A stretch of 64,000 bases of DNA from Laetiporus sulphureus 93-53 (lineage: Eukaryota > Basidiomycota > Agaricomycetes > Polyporales > Laetiporaceae): positions 1,058,074 to 1,122,073 of the forward strand of contig NW_024468510.1 in NCBI RefSeq assembly GCF_001632365.1, given 5' to 3'. The translations under genes and the position numbers were made by a program. A model generated the notes under the pieces. It was not told the origin of the DNA, searched no databases, and worked only from the letters and a program-made list of their open reading frames with translations. Of this stretch, positions 23,594 to 33,768 are shown one piece after another (position 1 is the first letter of the stretch; each line of letters begins with the position of its first letter).

Positions 23594-24054
23594 GCAAATG
23601 GTGTCGCGTCTGTGGGTCGAGGTGCCTTATACCAGCACTGCAGCTATGCCATTATTGCAAGTAGACTGTAGACCTCTTATTTGTTTCCGGAACATATCAC
23701 TTCGCATATAACCATCATGTTCTTAAATATATCTCCACTACGTGCTGTTCCTGTAAGGTGACCGTTCTGGAGATGCCTGATCTTCCCTTGCTGCTCGTTT
23801 GAGTCCTGTTTGTTCCGGACGCGAGAGAACAAACATTAGTGCTTTTCTTCCAATGTGGAAGATCGCGCGCGATTGATTGAGCTTGAGCGTGAATACTCCA
23901 GGGATGCGCCCTTGACTCTGCGACCTGAGTCGACCTGCCAAAAGGAGAAGACCGCGGACGGGATACGCCAAGCAGCTGATCCTGCGGCCCGACCAGCCCG
24001 TGGCGATATAACAGCACTTGCTCGCCGTCGTCGCTTTCGGCCCCCACACTCGCG
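23594..24054. other. Intergenic, nothing recognised
   Basis: 461 bp between MET10 and the first Gfo/Idh/MocA gene, both on the plus strand. It should contain the MET10 terminator and the next promoter. No motif I would defend. Confidence 0.5.
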
Positions 24055-25473
24055 ATGTCGTCCTTCCAGCCCATCAAGTCCGCCGTGATCGGTGTCGGCC
24101 TCGGTGGCATGACCTTCCACATCCCCTTCGTCCTCGCGCACCCCAAGTACTTCACCCTCCACGCCGTCCTCGAGCGGAATCCCGAACGTCCTGGAGGCAA
24201 GCTCGCCGCTCGCTTCGGCGCAGAGGCAGCCAAGGGCGTCGCCATCTACCGCACCTACGAGGAGGTCCTCGCGGACCCGCAGATCGAGCTCATCTTCATC
24301 AGCACTCCAAGCGAGACGCACTACGCGCTCGCGAAGCAGGCGCTCGAGGCGGGCAAGCATGGTGCGTCGCGTCTCATCGTGCGGGCGTGTGTGCTCATGC
24401 GAGTGACTCGACGGGACGTGCAGTGCTGGTGGATAAGCCTGTCACGGCGACCGCTGCAGAGGCATACGAACTCGGTGAGATCGCGAGGATCAAGCAGCGC
24501 GTCCTTTATCCCTTCCAGAACCGCCGCTGGGATTCGGACTTCCTCACCCTCCGGAAACTCCTCGACCTGCCTTCCTCCGACCCCAGATCTCTTGGTACCC
24601 TCGTCGAGTTCGAGTCTCGGTATGCAACTATCCCTCCATCCGCACATAACCGCTGAGCACACATTGCGCAGCTTTGACCGCTTCCGCACGACACTGAAGA
24701 ACACCTGGAAGGACCTGCCCATTCCCGCCAACGGCCTCACGTACGACCTCGGTGCACATCTCATTGACCAGGCGCTAGTGCTTTTCGGGCGGCCGACCAA
24801 GATTACCGCTATGATCGAAAACATTCGTGGCATTGGGCATGAGGAGGTTGACGACTGCGTACGTCTCTTCACAATTCGTCTTCACTCCCGATCCTAGGCT
24901 GACTTCCCAACTCGTGCAGTTCACGATCTTCCTTCACTATCCCCGACGCCCCGCCTCCCCGCCAGGCTCGCTTCAGCCAACGTCCTTCTCATGCATCCTC
25001 CGTGGACACATCCTCTCCGTACGCTCGCCACAGGTGCGCTACGTCGTGCGCGGCACGCACGGGACGTACATCAAGTTCGGCGTGGACGTGCAGGAGGACC
25101 AGCTCAAGGTCATCCGGCACCCTGCCGAGATCACGTCGCTCCCCACGTACGGCCTCGAGCCAAAGGACATCTGGGGAACCGTGGAGAACCTGGCAGAGGA
25201 CGACAAGGTGATCAAGTCTCCGTAAGTGCATTTTTCGCTCGCTTTGTGTGTTGAGAAGAAGAGAGCTGAGGGCGTGTGTGGTTGTATGTCAGGTGGCCAT
25301 CGACGGAGCGCGGGAACTACAGCGCGCTGTTTGTTGATCTTGCAAAGACGATTCGAGAGGGCAAGGAGCAGGCAGTCAAGTGGGCAGAGTCAGCAGAGGT
25401 GATTGAGTTGATCGAGCTTGCATACAGGAGTGCGAAGGAGGAGCGCACGGTTGTCGTCCCGACCAGATCGTAA
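24055..25473 (+). CDS. Gfo/Idh/MocA-family NAD(P)-dependent oxidoreductase, copy 1
   Basis: Five exons (24055-24361, 24424-24619, 24672-24858, 24920-25221, 25293-25473) close to 390 aa. An N-terminal Rossmann fold (KSAVIGVGLGGMTFHIPFVL; GVGLGGM is the dinucleotide loop) is followed by ISTPSETHYALAKQALEAGK and the family signature VDKPVTATAAEAYEL, with the conserved Lys-Pro. The C-terminal alpha/beta domain contains WKDLPIPANGLTYDLGAHLI, whose DLGAHLIDQ block is conserved in sugar oxidoreductases. The substrate cannot be read from sequence; sugar or polyol is likely from the family. The adjacent gene is its twin. Confidence 0.9.
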
Positions 25474-25804
25474 TGCATCGATGCAGGCGCAGATCAGGAA
25501 AGAGAATAAGTGAAAAGTACTAATATTTTGTAAAAGTATGCTGACAATGCTCTGTGGGTGCTCATACACATATGTGTTGATACTCTTTGGGAATGACATT
25601 CATTTGGAATACGACTATTGCAGTTGTTGCTGCTCGATGATCAGCCCAGAAACATCTCAAAGTTATTGCTGCTTCTGCACATGCACTAAGCAACAACTCT
25701 GCTTCGCCGCTCTCACGAACCATCGACGTGAGATAGCACCATAGACGCCTCACCTCTCGACGACCACCTCCACCACGTCCCATAACCCACATTCCCCTAG
25801 CAAC
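25474..25804. other. Spacer between the two oxidoreductase twins
   Basis: 331 bp holding the terminator of copy 1 and the promoter of copy 2. The last 60 bp before the ATG are C-rich. Nothing else recognised. Confidence 0.5.
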
Positions 25805-27315
25805 ATGCCCACCCGCCCCATCAAGACCGCCGTGCTCGGCCTCGGACTAGGCGGACTCACCTTCCACATCCCCTTCCTGCTCGCGCTCCCCGCACATTTC
25901 ACCCTGCACGCCGTCCTCGAACGCACGCCCGATCCCGCGCAGCCCAAAGGAAAGGTCGCAGCGCGCTTTGGTGCGATCGCAAGAGACGTGAGGGTTTACC
26001 GGACGCTGGCGGAGGTGCTGGGGGATGGGGAGGTGGAGCTGGTTGTGGTGAGTACGCCGAGTGGGATGCATTGCGAGCTGGCGAGGAGGGGGTTGGAGGC
26101 GGGGAAGCATGGTGAGTGCTGGCTGCCCATCACAGTTGAACAGTGTCAGATGGTTGTGAGCGCGGGTGCTACTGGTGCGCTGCCGTCGGACGCGCCTTGA
26201 CGCGCACCAGCTGGTTCCCAGCAATACATCCTGCTCGAAGCAAAGACCGACTCACATGCTGGTACAGTCCTTGTCGACAAGCCTGTGACAGCCACAGCAG
26301 CCGAAGCCCGCGAGCTAGCCGCGCTCGCCAAAGCAAGAGGGCTCGTCCTGTACCCATACCAGAACTGCCGCTTCAACGCCGACTTCCTCGCCCTGCGCAA
26401 GCTGCTCGCGCTCCCTCCGGACGACCCGCGCTCGCTCGGCACGCTCGTCGAGTTCGAGTCCCGGTGAGCAGTCTTCCACTGTGGCGGGACAGCGGGAGGG
26501 CCGCATGCGGAACGTTGAACGCGTAACGCGTAGGTATGATCGCTACCGGACGACGATCAGGAACAGCTGGAAGGACGTGCCTGCGCCGGCGAATGGCCTC
26601 ACGTATGACCTTGGCTCGCACCTCATCGATCAGGCTCTCGTCTTGTTCGGGCGTCCGGAGAAGATCACTGCGTTCATCGAGAATGTGCGAGGCGTCGGCA
26701 GCGAAGAGGTGGACGACTGTGTGAGCAATTGCTGCAATCATGAGTATTGTGCACTGATAACACGATTGTTCGTTGACGGCAGTTCACGATTTTCCTCCGC
26801 TACCCGCCCCGCCCTGCCGCTGTGCACACAGACGTGCAACCGACATCGCTCACGGTGATCCTCCGCTCGCACATCCTGTCCGTGCGCTCGCCCCAGCTGC
26901 GCTACGTAGTGCGCGGCACCACCGGCACGTACACCAAGTTCGGCATCGACGTGCAGGAAGCGCAGCTCAAGGCGATGGCTAGCCCGACAGAGATCGTCGA
27001 CTCGCCTTCCTACGGCAGGGAGCCTGAGGAGCTTTGGGGCACGCTGGAGAACCTCGCGGCGGACGGGGCCGTCTCGCGGACGACGTACGTGTGTACATCA
27101 TGTTCTCGAATGAATCTTTCGTGACAGCATGCAGGTGGTCGACGAGCGAGAGGGGGAGTTACGCCGCGCTGTTCGTGAACCTAGCGGAGACGATCCGGGA
27201 GGGGAAGGCACAGGTGGTCAAGTGGGAGGAAGCGAGCGACGTAATCGAGATGATCGAGCTCGCGTATCGGAGTGCGAGAGAGGAGCGCACCGTTCCCGTC
27301 CCTCCATTTGCGTGA
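25805..27315 (+). CDS. Gfo/Idh/MocA-family NAD(P)-dependent oxidoreductase, copy 2
   Basis: Tandem paralogue of the previous gene. Five exons (25805-26111, 26268-26463, 26534-26720, 26783-27084, 27135-27315) close to 390 aa, and every exon has the same length as its counterpart (307, 196, 187, 302 and 181 nt). The Rossmann loop reads GLGLGGLTFHIPFLL; the signature is VLVDKPVTATAAEARELA; the substrate-side block is NGLTYDLGSHLIDQALVLFG. The introns differ in length, most strongly the first (156 nt against 62 nt). Substrate unknown. Confidence 0.9.
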
Positions 27316-27699
27316 TGGTTTGCCATTCGGTTGTGATCATCGTAATGACTGCGGCGTTGCTGCCTCAGATAGATTCGCGGGAAGCGGAGCCCGAGCTCAT
27401 TCAGGGTCACCCAGGGTACAAGGCTATGCTTAAACAGCTCCTGCTATGCTCTGACTCGACAGCGCGAGCTTCTATTCCAACGCGGCGTTGCACAGTTTTG
27501 TGGTATACACGCGGCGCATTTTGTCCTCTGAATTTCATGAGCAATACAATGAGACAAATTTCGCCTGTCATTCCAAGCATGGACGGGAGCGGGTATGCTA
27601 TGAATACAATTGGTGAAGGGGTGCTCGCTGGACGTACAGGGTGTGCAGATAGGGAAGAGATGTAGCCGGTGGATCGCGTATGGGAATAACGCTACTTGC
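27316..27699. other. Convergent 3' spacer
   Basis: 384 bp between the 3' ends of the oxidoreductase (plus) and RRP8 (minus). It should hold both terminators. Small ORFs present are not supported. Confidence 0.5.
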
Positions 27700-29178
27700 T
27701 CATCGTCGCTTGTATTCACATGGCTTCAGTATGCTGCCGCGAGACAGCAGCTTGCTCCACTCCTTCTGACTTTTCGGTTTGCGCGCGATTTTCTTGAACT
27801 CGAAGAGCGTGAAGTGGCTGTTGGTATCATCCTAATTTGTCGCCCGTGAGTTTCTGAAATGAGTACACAATCATGGCGAGCAAACCTTACCTTCGACTTA
27901 AGCCGGAAACCGAATGAGCACACGAAGGAAACAAAATCATCCACATCCGTGAATCGGCTGGCCACCTCCGCAATCTTCAGCTCGCCACTAATAATAAGAG
28001 CAGATGAACAGGATAGGAACCATAAGTCAGAACACCCCGTCTCATCCACTGACAGGGAAGCACAACCAGGGACAAACCTAGGCCGCAGAACACGCCACGC
28101 TTCCCGAATACACCCCGGCCAGTTCGTCCCCATCAAACTCAGCGCACAGACCACCACGTCGACCACGCTGCCCTCGCCTTCGTCCTTCCCTGCCGCGCCA
28201 CCGTCAGCGCCACCGACTTCCGAGCCAGGCAGCGGAAGCCTCGTGCATGTGTCGGCTTCGACGATGTATATTCCATCGGACACGAGGTCGAAGGAGATCA
28301 CGGTCATGCCCTTGGGTGTGAGTGCACGCGCGAGTGCGGCATCTCCGCATCCAAGGTCCGCAACGACGGTCTTTGGGGGGTAGGATGATAGTGCGGAGAT
28401 GTAGTGAGAGACGGGGTTGGTGGGCCAGGATTGGACTTGATGCCGGAAACCGGTGTGGTACTGGGTATCATGTGCGCATGGATGTGAATACTATGCAGAG
28501 AGGATATGGTACACGCGGGTCACCGACCTCCTCGTAGACTGCGGGGTTCTCGCGCATCATCTGATGAGCATGTTCGCTGTCCGACTTGTACAGCTGTTCG
28601 TTGATCCATCTATGACTGAGTGAGGAAGAGTCAGGATAGGAATGCGATTGACCATACCTGAAACGTGCTCCTTCCAAGCTATTTTTCAACCCACGTTGCA
28701 GCGCAGTAAGCCCTCTCTCGTGTTTGGAACCACCAGTTTCTGCCGCTTCTTGCTCCGTAGTGTCGATAATATCCTGCGAGTCGGTTGAAAGTCCTCCCTT
28801 TCTTCGCTTTTTGGGCTTTGGCTGCTCGCTTAGAGTCGCAGGTGGTTTTTTGGTCAGATCCCTCTTCTTCTCCTTCTGCTTCGCCTCGGCTTTTGTTGTA
28901 TGCTCGTGCTGGTCGCGTACCCGAGGCTTCCTCCTTCCGTCATTGCCTTTGCTCTCCTCCTGTGCCTCCTTTCCTTTCTTCTTTTTGTTGCGCGACGATT
29001 GTTGTGCGCCGGCAGCCCCAGTCTCCAGCTTCGCCATCAACTTCTCAAAGTTGATCTCTGCCGTCTGGACCTTGTCCTCATCCTTCCCCGCCGGCCGTTT
29101 TCTCTTCTTTGGGTTGCTGTGCTCAGCCACTGGAGCTGCCGAAACAGACCATCCTGGGACTTTGAACAGATTCGTCAT
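27700..29178 (-). CDS. RRP8: Ribosomal RNA-processing protein 8, SAM-dependent methyltransferase
   Basis: Rrp8 is a nucleolar enzyme that makes m1A in 25S rRNA. The N-terminal part is Lys/Arg-rich and disordered (nuclear/nucleolar targeting), then the family start LTALQRGLKNSLEGARFRWI and LYKSDSEHAHQMMRENPAVY. The methyltransferase core has VVADLGCGDAALA (SAM motif I), VISFDLV, VVDVVVCALSLMGTNWPGCI and IAEVASRFTDVDDFVSF. The C-terminal exon (FTLFEFKKIARKP) ends EYKRR. ATG 29178 (MTNLFKVPGW) is used rather than an upstream in-frame ATG because the homologous position in the relic at 32902 is a mutated start. The 5' half lies in segmental duplication B. Confidence 0.92.
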
Positions 29179-30427
29179 CGAGAGCCGCGGGTGTGCGTGG
29201 AGGGTTCGCGGGAAGAGATACAGAGCTCCCCCGGCGACGCGCTCACGTGGCTTTGAGATCAATATTCTGCTTTCGATCGCAGAGCAACGCTGAGCGCTGA
29301 GTTGCTGCGTTCCTATAACCGAATTCTGGACCATCATCATCGTATTCGGAAGACTCATCGGGGCAGTTTCTTGCTTTGTGCGACAGATAAACTTTGAAAG
29401 CAGAGCGCTTGGAATGGACGTTTCGTGAGTCAAGCTTTCAAGACTGAAGCTGTGGCTCCCAGAGATTTCGGGATGTGGCCTGCGGCGATGTGGTGCTGTC
29501 GCACTCGGTAGTATGTATAAGCTGATACTCCTCCGGATAAATTAACGATGAAAGCCTCCTGTAGAAAAGAGGCACCCTGATGGGCCCATCACTTTCCCGT
29601 CGGAAACGTTCAGATGTTGCACATGCTCATCCAGCATGTTGATGGCAGTGTGAAGACCTCCCTGAGCTTCAACTATAGGCCAACATGGTGGGTCACACCA
29701 AACACGTCGCGTCTTAGCGTGCCTCGAGGTCGAGATGGGCTCTGTGCGTAAGTTGATTGGGGAAGAGAGCGTTCTCGCGACAGCGCCCACGCCGTTCTTT
29801 GAAAGAGTCGCGTCGCGATCAGCCTCGCGCGCTCTATTCTCCTCCGAGGCACACCAGGGACGAATGGTGCAGCTGGTGCCACATACGTCAAAAAGTCCCA
29901 ATGCGCATGTTGGTAATTCGCAAATGTTCGGCGCCTCTATATTATTAAGATGAGTCACGAAAATCAGCGGGCGAATAAGAGAAGCGTGCTACAACGCATA
30001 AAAGAGCAGCGTGGGCCACGTTGATCCACAACGAGTAGAACTCCAGAGGACCGTCACCGTTTGAAGACCTTCTCTCATTCCTCTTTTGACGCGCGATCAC
30101 GCATACTAGCACAATTTCTCATGGGTATTGATGATGGTCCTCACTCAATGTCGTGGGAGCACGCAACGAGCAGGGTACGGCAGCGCGATATTATTCTCAG
30201 TGACCGGCAGGTTCGACTGATGGTAAACTCGACCTCGACTTTCTGTGGCAGCCTTCGCTACCGTCGCCTGTTTCCAGGAGTGGAACAGTACGTGTCTTCA
30301 AGTGATATGCAATGTTGTGCCCATTCTCATGAGACTTCAGCCTGCCCACTCAGGATCCACCTTTGCGACTGTGAGCGCCTAATGCTGTTAGCCAAGGCAG
30401 CGCAGTCATGCGATGTATTGACAGGAG
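29179..30427. other. Divergent region RRP8 / ATPase copy 1, with unclear coding
   Basis: The left part is the RRP8 promoter. The right part should hold the first exon of ATPase copy 1, but the N-terminal sequence found in copy 2 (33769 onward) is not recognisable here. A 133-codon ORF (30061-30462) spans the area without a recognisable domain and its reading frame does not continue the ATPase. A TATA-like ATAAAAG occurs near 29998. Confidence 0.45.
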
Positions 30428-32131
30428 GAGTTGGCGCTTTTGAAAGATTCGTCGACTCATGATCAAGCTGAAGACCATGAGTACCAGACTGCGCCCGTCC
30501 TCACGCAGGAGGCATTCGTGTCGGCTGGATTCACGCAGCGGCCATCTCAGTATGGTGTCCTTGGTGCCATATTGTCCATAAAGTGAGTGCGTTATGAACT
30601 TGACGACCTGCCGCGCACATTGAAGACCACCTACTAGCGGAAAAGGTAGCCGGGAAGTCCCGAGCGATCCTAGGCTCTACTTTAATACGGTCAGTGCGGC
30701 ATTGACATGACTCGTAAGGCTTTCATCTGAACCGAACCAATCATTCCTTAGAACGCTCCCCTATCGGCGATCATATGCGGCGTTCAAGGCTCAGGAAAAT
30801 CGCACACCGTTTCGGTGTTGCTTGAGAATATGCTGATTCCTCGGTTCTCGCCAATCGGTGCAACTCAAAAGGCCTTGTCTGCCCTCGTCCTCCACTTCGG
30901 CGAAGGAGGAAAGACAGCATTACCTAACGAAACCGCTTGGCTGGCCAGCAGTAGCATCGATGGGGTCTCCGCGCCTCCTGTGCAGGTGTACGTTTCGCCG
31001 TCGCAGCTGAGCACGATGAGGCAAGTATATGGGCGTCTGGGCAAAGTTGTCGTAGAACCTCTGAGGCTCTCTGAAGAGGAACTCGATGCCCAGGCATTCT
31101 TGTCCCTGATGGCCGTCGGGTCCTCCGACAATGCGCCATTGTATATGCAGACCGTCCTGGTATATTATATAGTCTCACTTCCTTGAACACAGCTGACATC
31201 CCAAATGACAGAGTATCCTGCGCGATATGGGGGAGAACTTCACATATGCAGAGTTCAAGGCACGTCTCGAGGGAGAAAGGCAAGGCTTCAATCCTGCTCA
31301 GCGAGCTGGTTTGAAGCTGCGCATGCAGCTCCTCGAGGGTTTCCTCGACACTGCCAACATGAAGCATGGCCAGAGCTCCCGTTTTGCCGAGGGCCGACTG
31401 ACAATTATCGACCTCTCGGATCCATTTATCGACCCAGCTGCAGCTTGCGGCTTATTTGAGGTAATTACGCGAATCTTCATCCGCGCTGACATCGGAACCG
31501 GAAAGGTCCTCGTTGTCGATGAGGCGCACAAGGTTTGTTTGACGTTCACGCTCCTTTTCGTTTTTGCGCCTAAGCTGCATATACAGTACCTGGCCGCCAA
31601 CAAAGGCAATTCTGGGCTGACAAAGGCCTTGCAGTCCTTGATACGGCAACAACGCCACCTCGCCATGCGTGTGGTCATTAGTACACAGGGCAAGTGACTG
31701 AGTTCGTAATCCACTGCCGCCGCCGCTCACTATTATGTGCTTACCCGTAGAGCCCACTGTGGTGCCGGCAGTGTTACTAGACCTGTGCAGCCTAGCAATC
31801 CTGCATAGATTCTCATCTCCAGCGTGGTGGGAACATGTTGCCAAACACGTCTCGGCCAATGTGTCAGAAGAGACGTTCGACCAGATTGTCAAGCTCAGGG
31901 TGAGTTTGCGCCTAGCGAGCTTCAATGACACAGAGCTGATTTTGCGATTGCCAGACTGGAGAGGCCATAGTTCTTGCACCATCCGGACTGGGTATGGTCC
32001 GCGACACCCGCGAGGATGACGCCAGGACGGGAAACTTGAAGCGGCTGACCCAGTTCGGACGCCGATATCTCATCATCAAGTCTCGTCAGCGAATTACTGC
32101 TGATGGTGGAACATCTATCCTGGTGGTCTGA
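30428..32131 (+). CDS. HerA/FtsK-superfamily P-loop ATPase, copy 1 (N-terminus unclear)
   Basis: Exons can be followed from 30428 to the stop at 32129-32131. Motifs: Walker A GVQGSGKSHT (about 30780-30810), LVLHFGEGG, AQAFLSLMAVGS, LYMQTVLSILRDMGENF, LTIIDLSDPFIDPAAACGLF, Walker B VLVVDEAHKYL, the arginine/sensor region LIRQQRHLAMRVVISTQEPT and LAILHRFSSPAWWEHV, and a C-terminal GEAIVLAPSGLG. The Walker B DEAH followed by an ISTQ-P segment is the pattern of the HerA/FtsK/VirB4 superfamily of DNA- or protein-pumping ATPases. One intron (after ISTQ) has a GC donor where copy 2 has GT. The 5' end given is the first exon homologous to copy 2; the true start is unresolved and the gene may be decaying. 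Function unknown. Confidence 0.72.
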
Positions 32132-32396
32132 GTAAATATTTGAAGCTGTTCGCGACGTGCTGTTCTCGCTGATATCCCTGTACATGTCATTTGGCCACAT
32201 ATAATGTATTTCACATCTTGATTGCTTTCATCGTGTTCACGCCAGATAATCACTACCACTATCAGATAATGTGCCTACTCCTGGCCATGGGCAGCGTGCC
32301 CCTTTTGTCTTTGCGTGCGGACTTTGTGCGTGCCTCACAACACGGGGACTACACGATGCGCACTGTTATGGTGTCAGACCCTTAAGCTAGGACAAC
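32132..32396. other. Spacer at junction of duplication B
   Basis: 265 bp of AT-rich DNA between ATPase copy 1 and the RRP8 relic; the duplication junction lies at its right edge. No feature supported. Confidence 0.5.
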
Positions 32397-32902
32397 GTGA
32401 GTAAGAGATGGGGGTGGGAATTGGCCATTCCTAAAATGTTCTCCTTCCGAGATATCGTTTACTGGCAGCCCGCGCTGCAACTTAGTAATTCCCTTCTCGA
32501 TCTTGAAGCCACGAACCTCTGCCACTTCCTGCTCTGTGATATCGACGAAAGACGCGACTCATTGGAAGGTCTACATACTTTGTTTGGACCTTGGCTGCTC
32601 GTTCGGGACTGCAGGCGAACTTTCGGGCGCTTCTTCATCGATTTTGCGTCCGCTGCCAGTGGTCGTGCAGCCTTCCTCTTTCGTCATTGTCTTTGCGTTC
32701 CGCTCGCACCCAATTCTTTTAGTTGCTGCGCTACTATTGCGGCGCGCTGGCATTATGTACCAGCCTCCGGCCTCCCCATTGTCTTCTCCAAGTCGATCTC
32801 TAACTTGCCGTCATCCTTCCTGGCTGGCCGCCTACTCTTCTTTGGGTCGCCATCCTTAGCCACCGGAACAGACCATCTGGGACTTTGGAACGGATTTGCT
32901 AT
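32397..32902 (-). pseudogene. Relic of RRP8 exon 1
   Basis: Minus-strand sequence matching the first exon and part of the first intron of RRP8 (28617-29178). The ATG has become ATA (32902-32900), and the Lys-rich N-terminal region has lost large stretches and shifted frame. The methyltransferase domain is absent. It marks the left edge of duplication unit 2. Confidence 0.85.
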
Positions 32903-33768
32903 CAAGAGCCGCGGGTATGTGTGGGAGGGTTCGCGGGAGGAAATACGAGAAAGTTCCCCCCCGCGACGCGTTCACGTAGGTTCACGTGCGCTGAGATCAA
33001 TATTGTGGTTTCGATCGTTGATCGCGTTCCGAGCAACGCTGAGTTGCTCAGCGGTCCCTAATAACGGATCATCATTGTCATCTATTCGGAAGCTCGGCGT
33101 GATGATTCCATCAAGGCTGATGCCTTTCGTGACCGACAGCTTCCGCGAAGTTGGGTATTGACTTAGCATCCGACGAGTCAAGGCGAAGCTTAACGTCAGG
33201 TGGCGGATCAGCAAACGTTCTTCGGCGAATTATAACGTCTTGATTCCCTAGCAAGGAACTGTTGTTTGCAAACCGGGTGGGCACCTCGCTACCTCATGTA
33301 TTGTGGTGGTTGAAGTTTTGAACTCTAGATATGGGATTGACGCCGTTCCAAGTGGTTTGCTCAGCTCAATTGACGCTTGCGATTGGTGTCGCATGTCGTG
33401 GTGAAAAGATTTATGTCAGTAGAGCCATGGCACAATGCAAGGAAGGCACCAGGGATAGTCGCATTATCGCATTCAGTGCGCAGCTAGCGGCAATCTCGCG
33501 CAAAGGAACTGCGCTGGATGGACAACACGTGCATTAAAACTTCCGCCAAGGTAGGCACCCTCAAACACGAGCCGAATACACGTTGTGGTTCTCAGCCTGC
33601 GGCGCATTTGGCGGGCGCGCAAAGTTGGAGTCAGGTGCCGTCATATTCGGGTCGCCGAAAAACGTTTATAAGCACCGGAAACGCTACCTAACACTTCAGC
33701 TCTCGTCTCTCAGTCATATCTGGGTCCCACCTTTGCAAAACTCCACTTACGCTATTGTCCCAAAGTGA
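32903..33768. other. Promoter remnant of RRP8 and promoter of ATPase copy 2
   Basis: The first 250 bp resemble the RRP8 promoter at 29179-29390. The remainder has no supported gene and leads to the ATG at 33769. Confidence 0.5.

Larger units (their letters stand above)
28617..32131. repeat. Segmental tandem duplication B, unit 1
   Basis: From inside the first RRP8 intron, through RRP8 exon 1 and its promoter, to the end of the first P-loop ATPase gene. It aligns with 32397-35758, with more divergence than duplication A. Similarity is clearest over RRP8 exon 1, the promoter (for example ATCAATATT...TTTCGATCG and GCAACGCTGAG) and the ATPase exons. Confidence 0.75.

Noticed and set aside
32397..33161. 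254-codon plus-strand ORF across the RRP8 relic
   Set aside because: It is antisense to a decayed RRP8 exon; opening of the frame is by chance.
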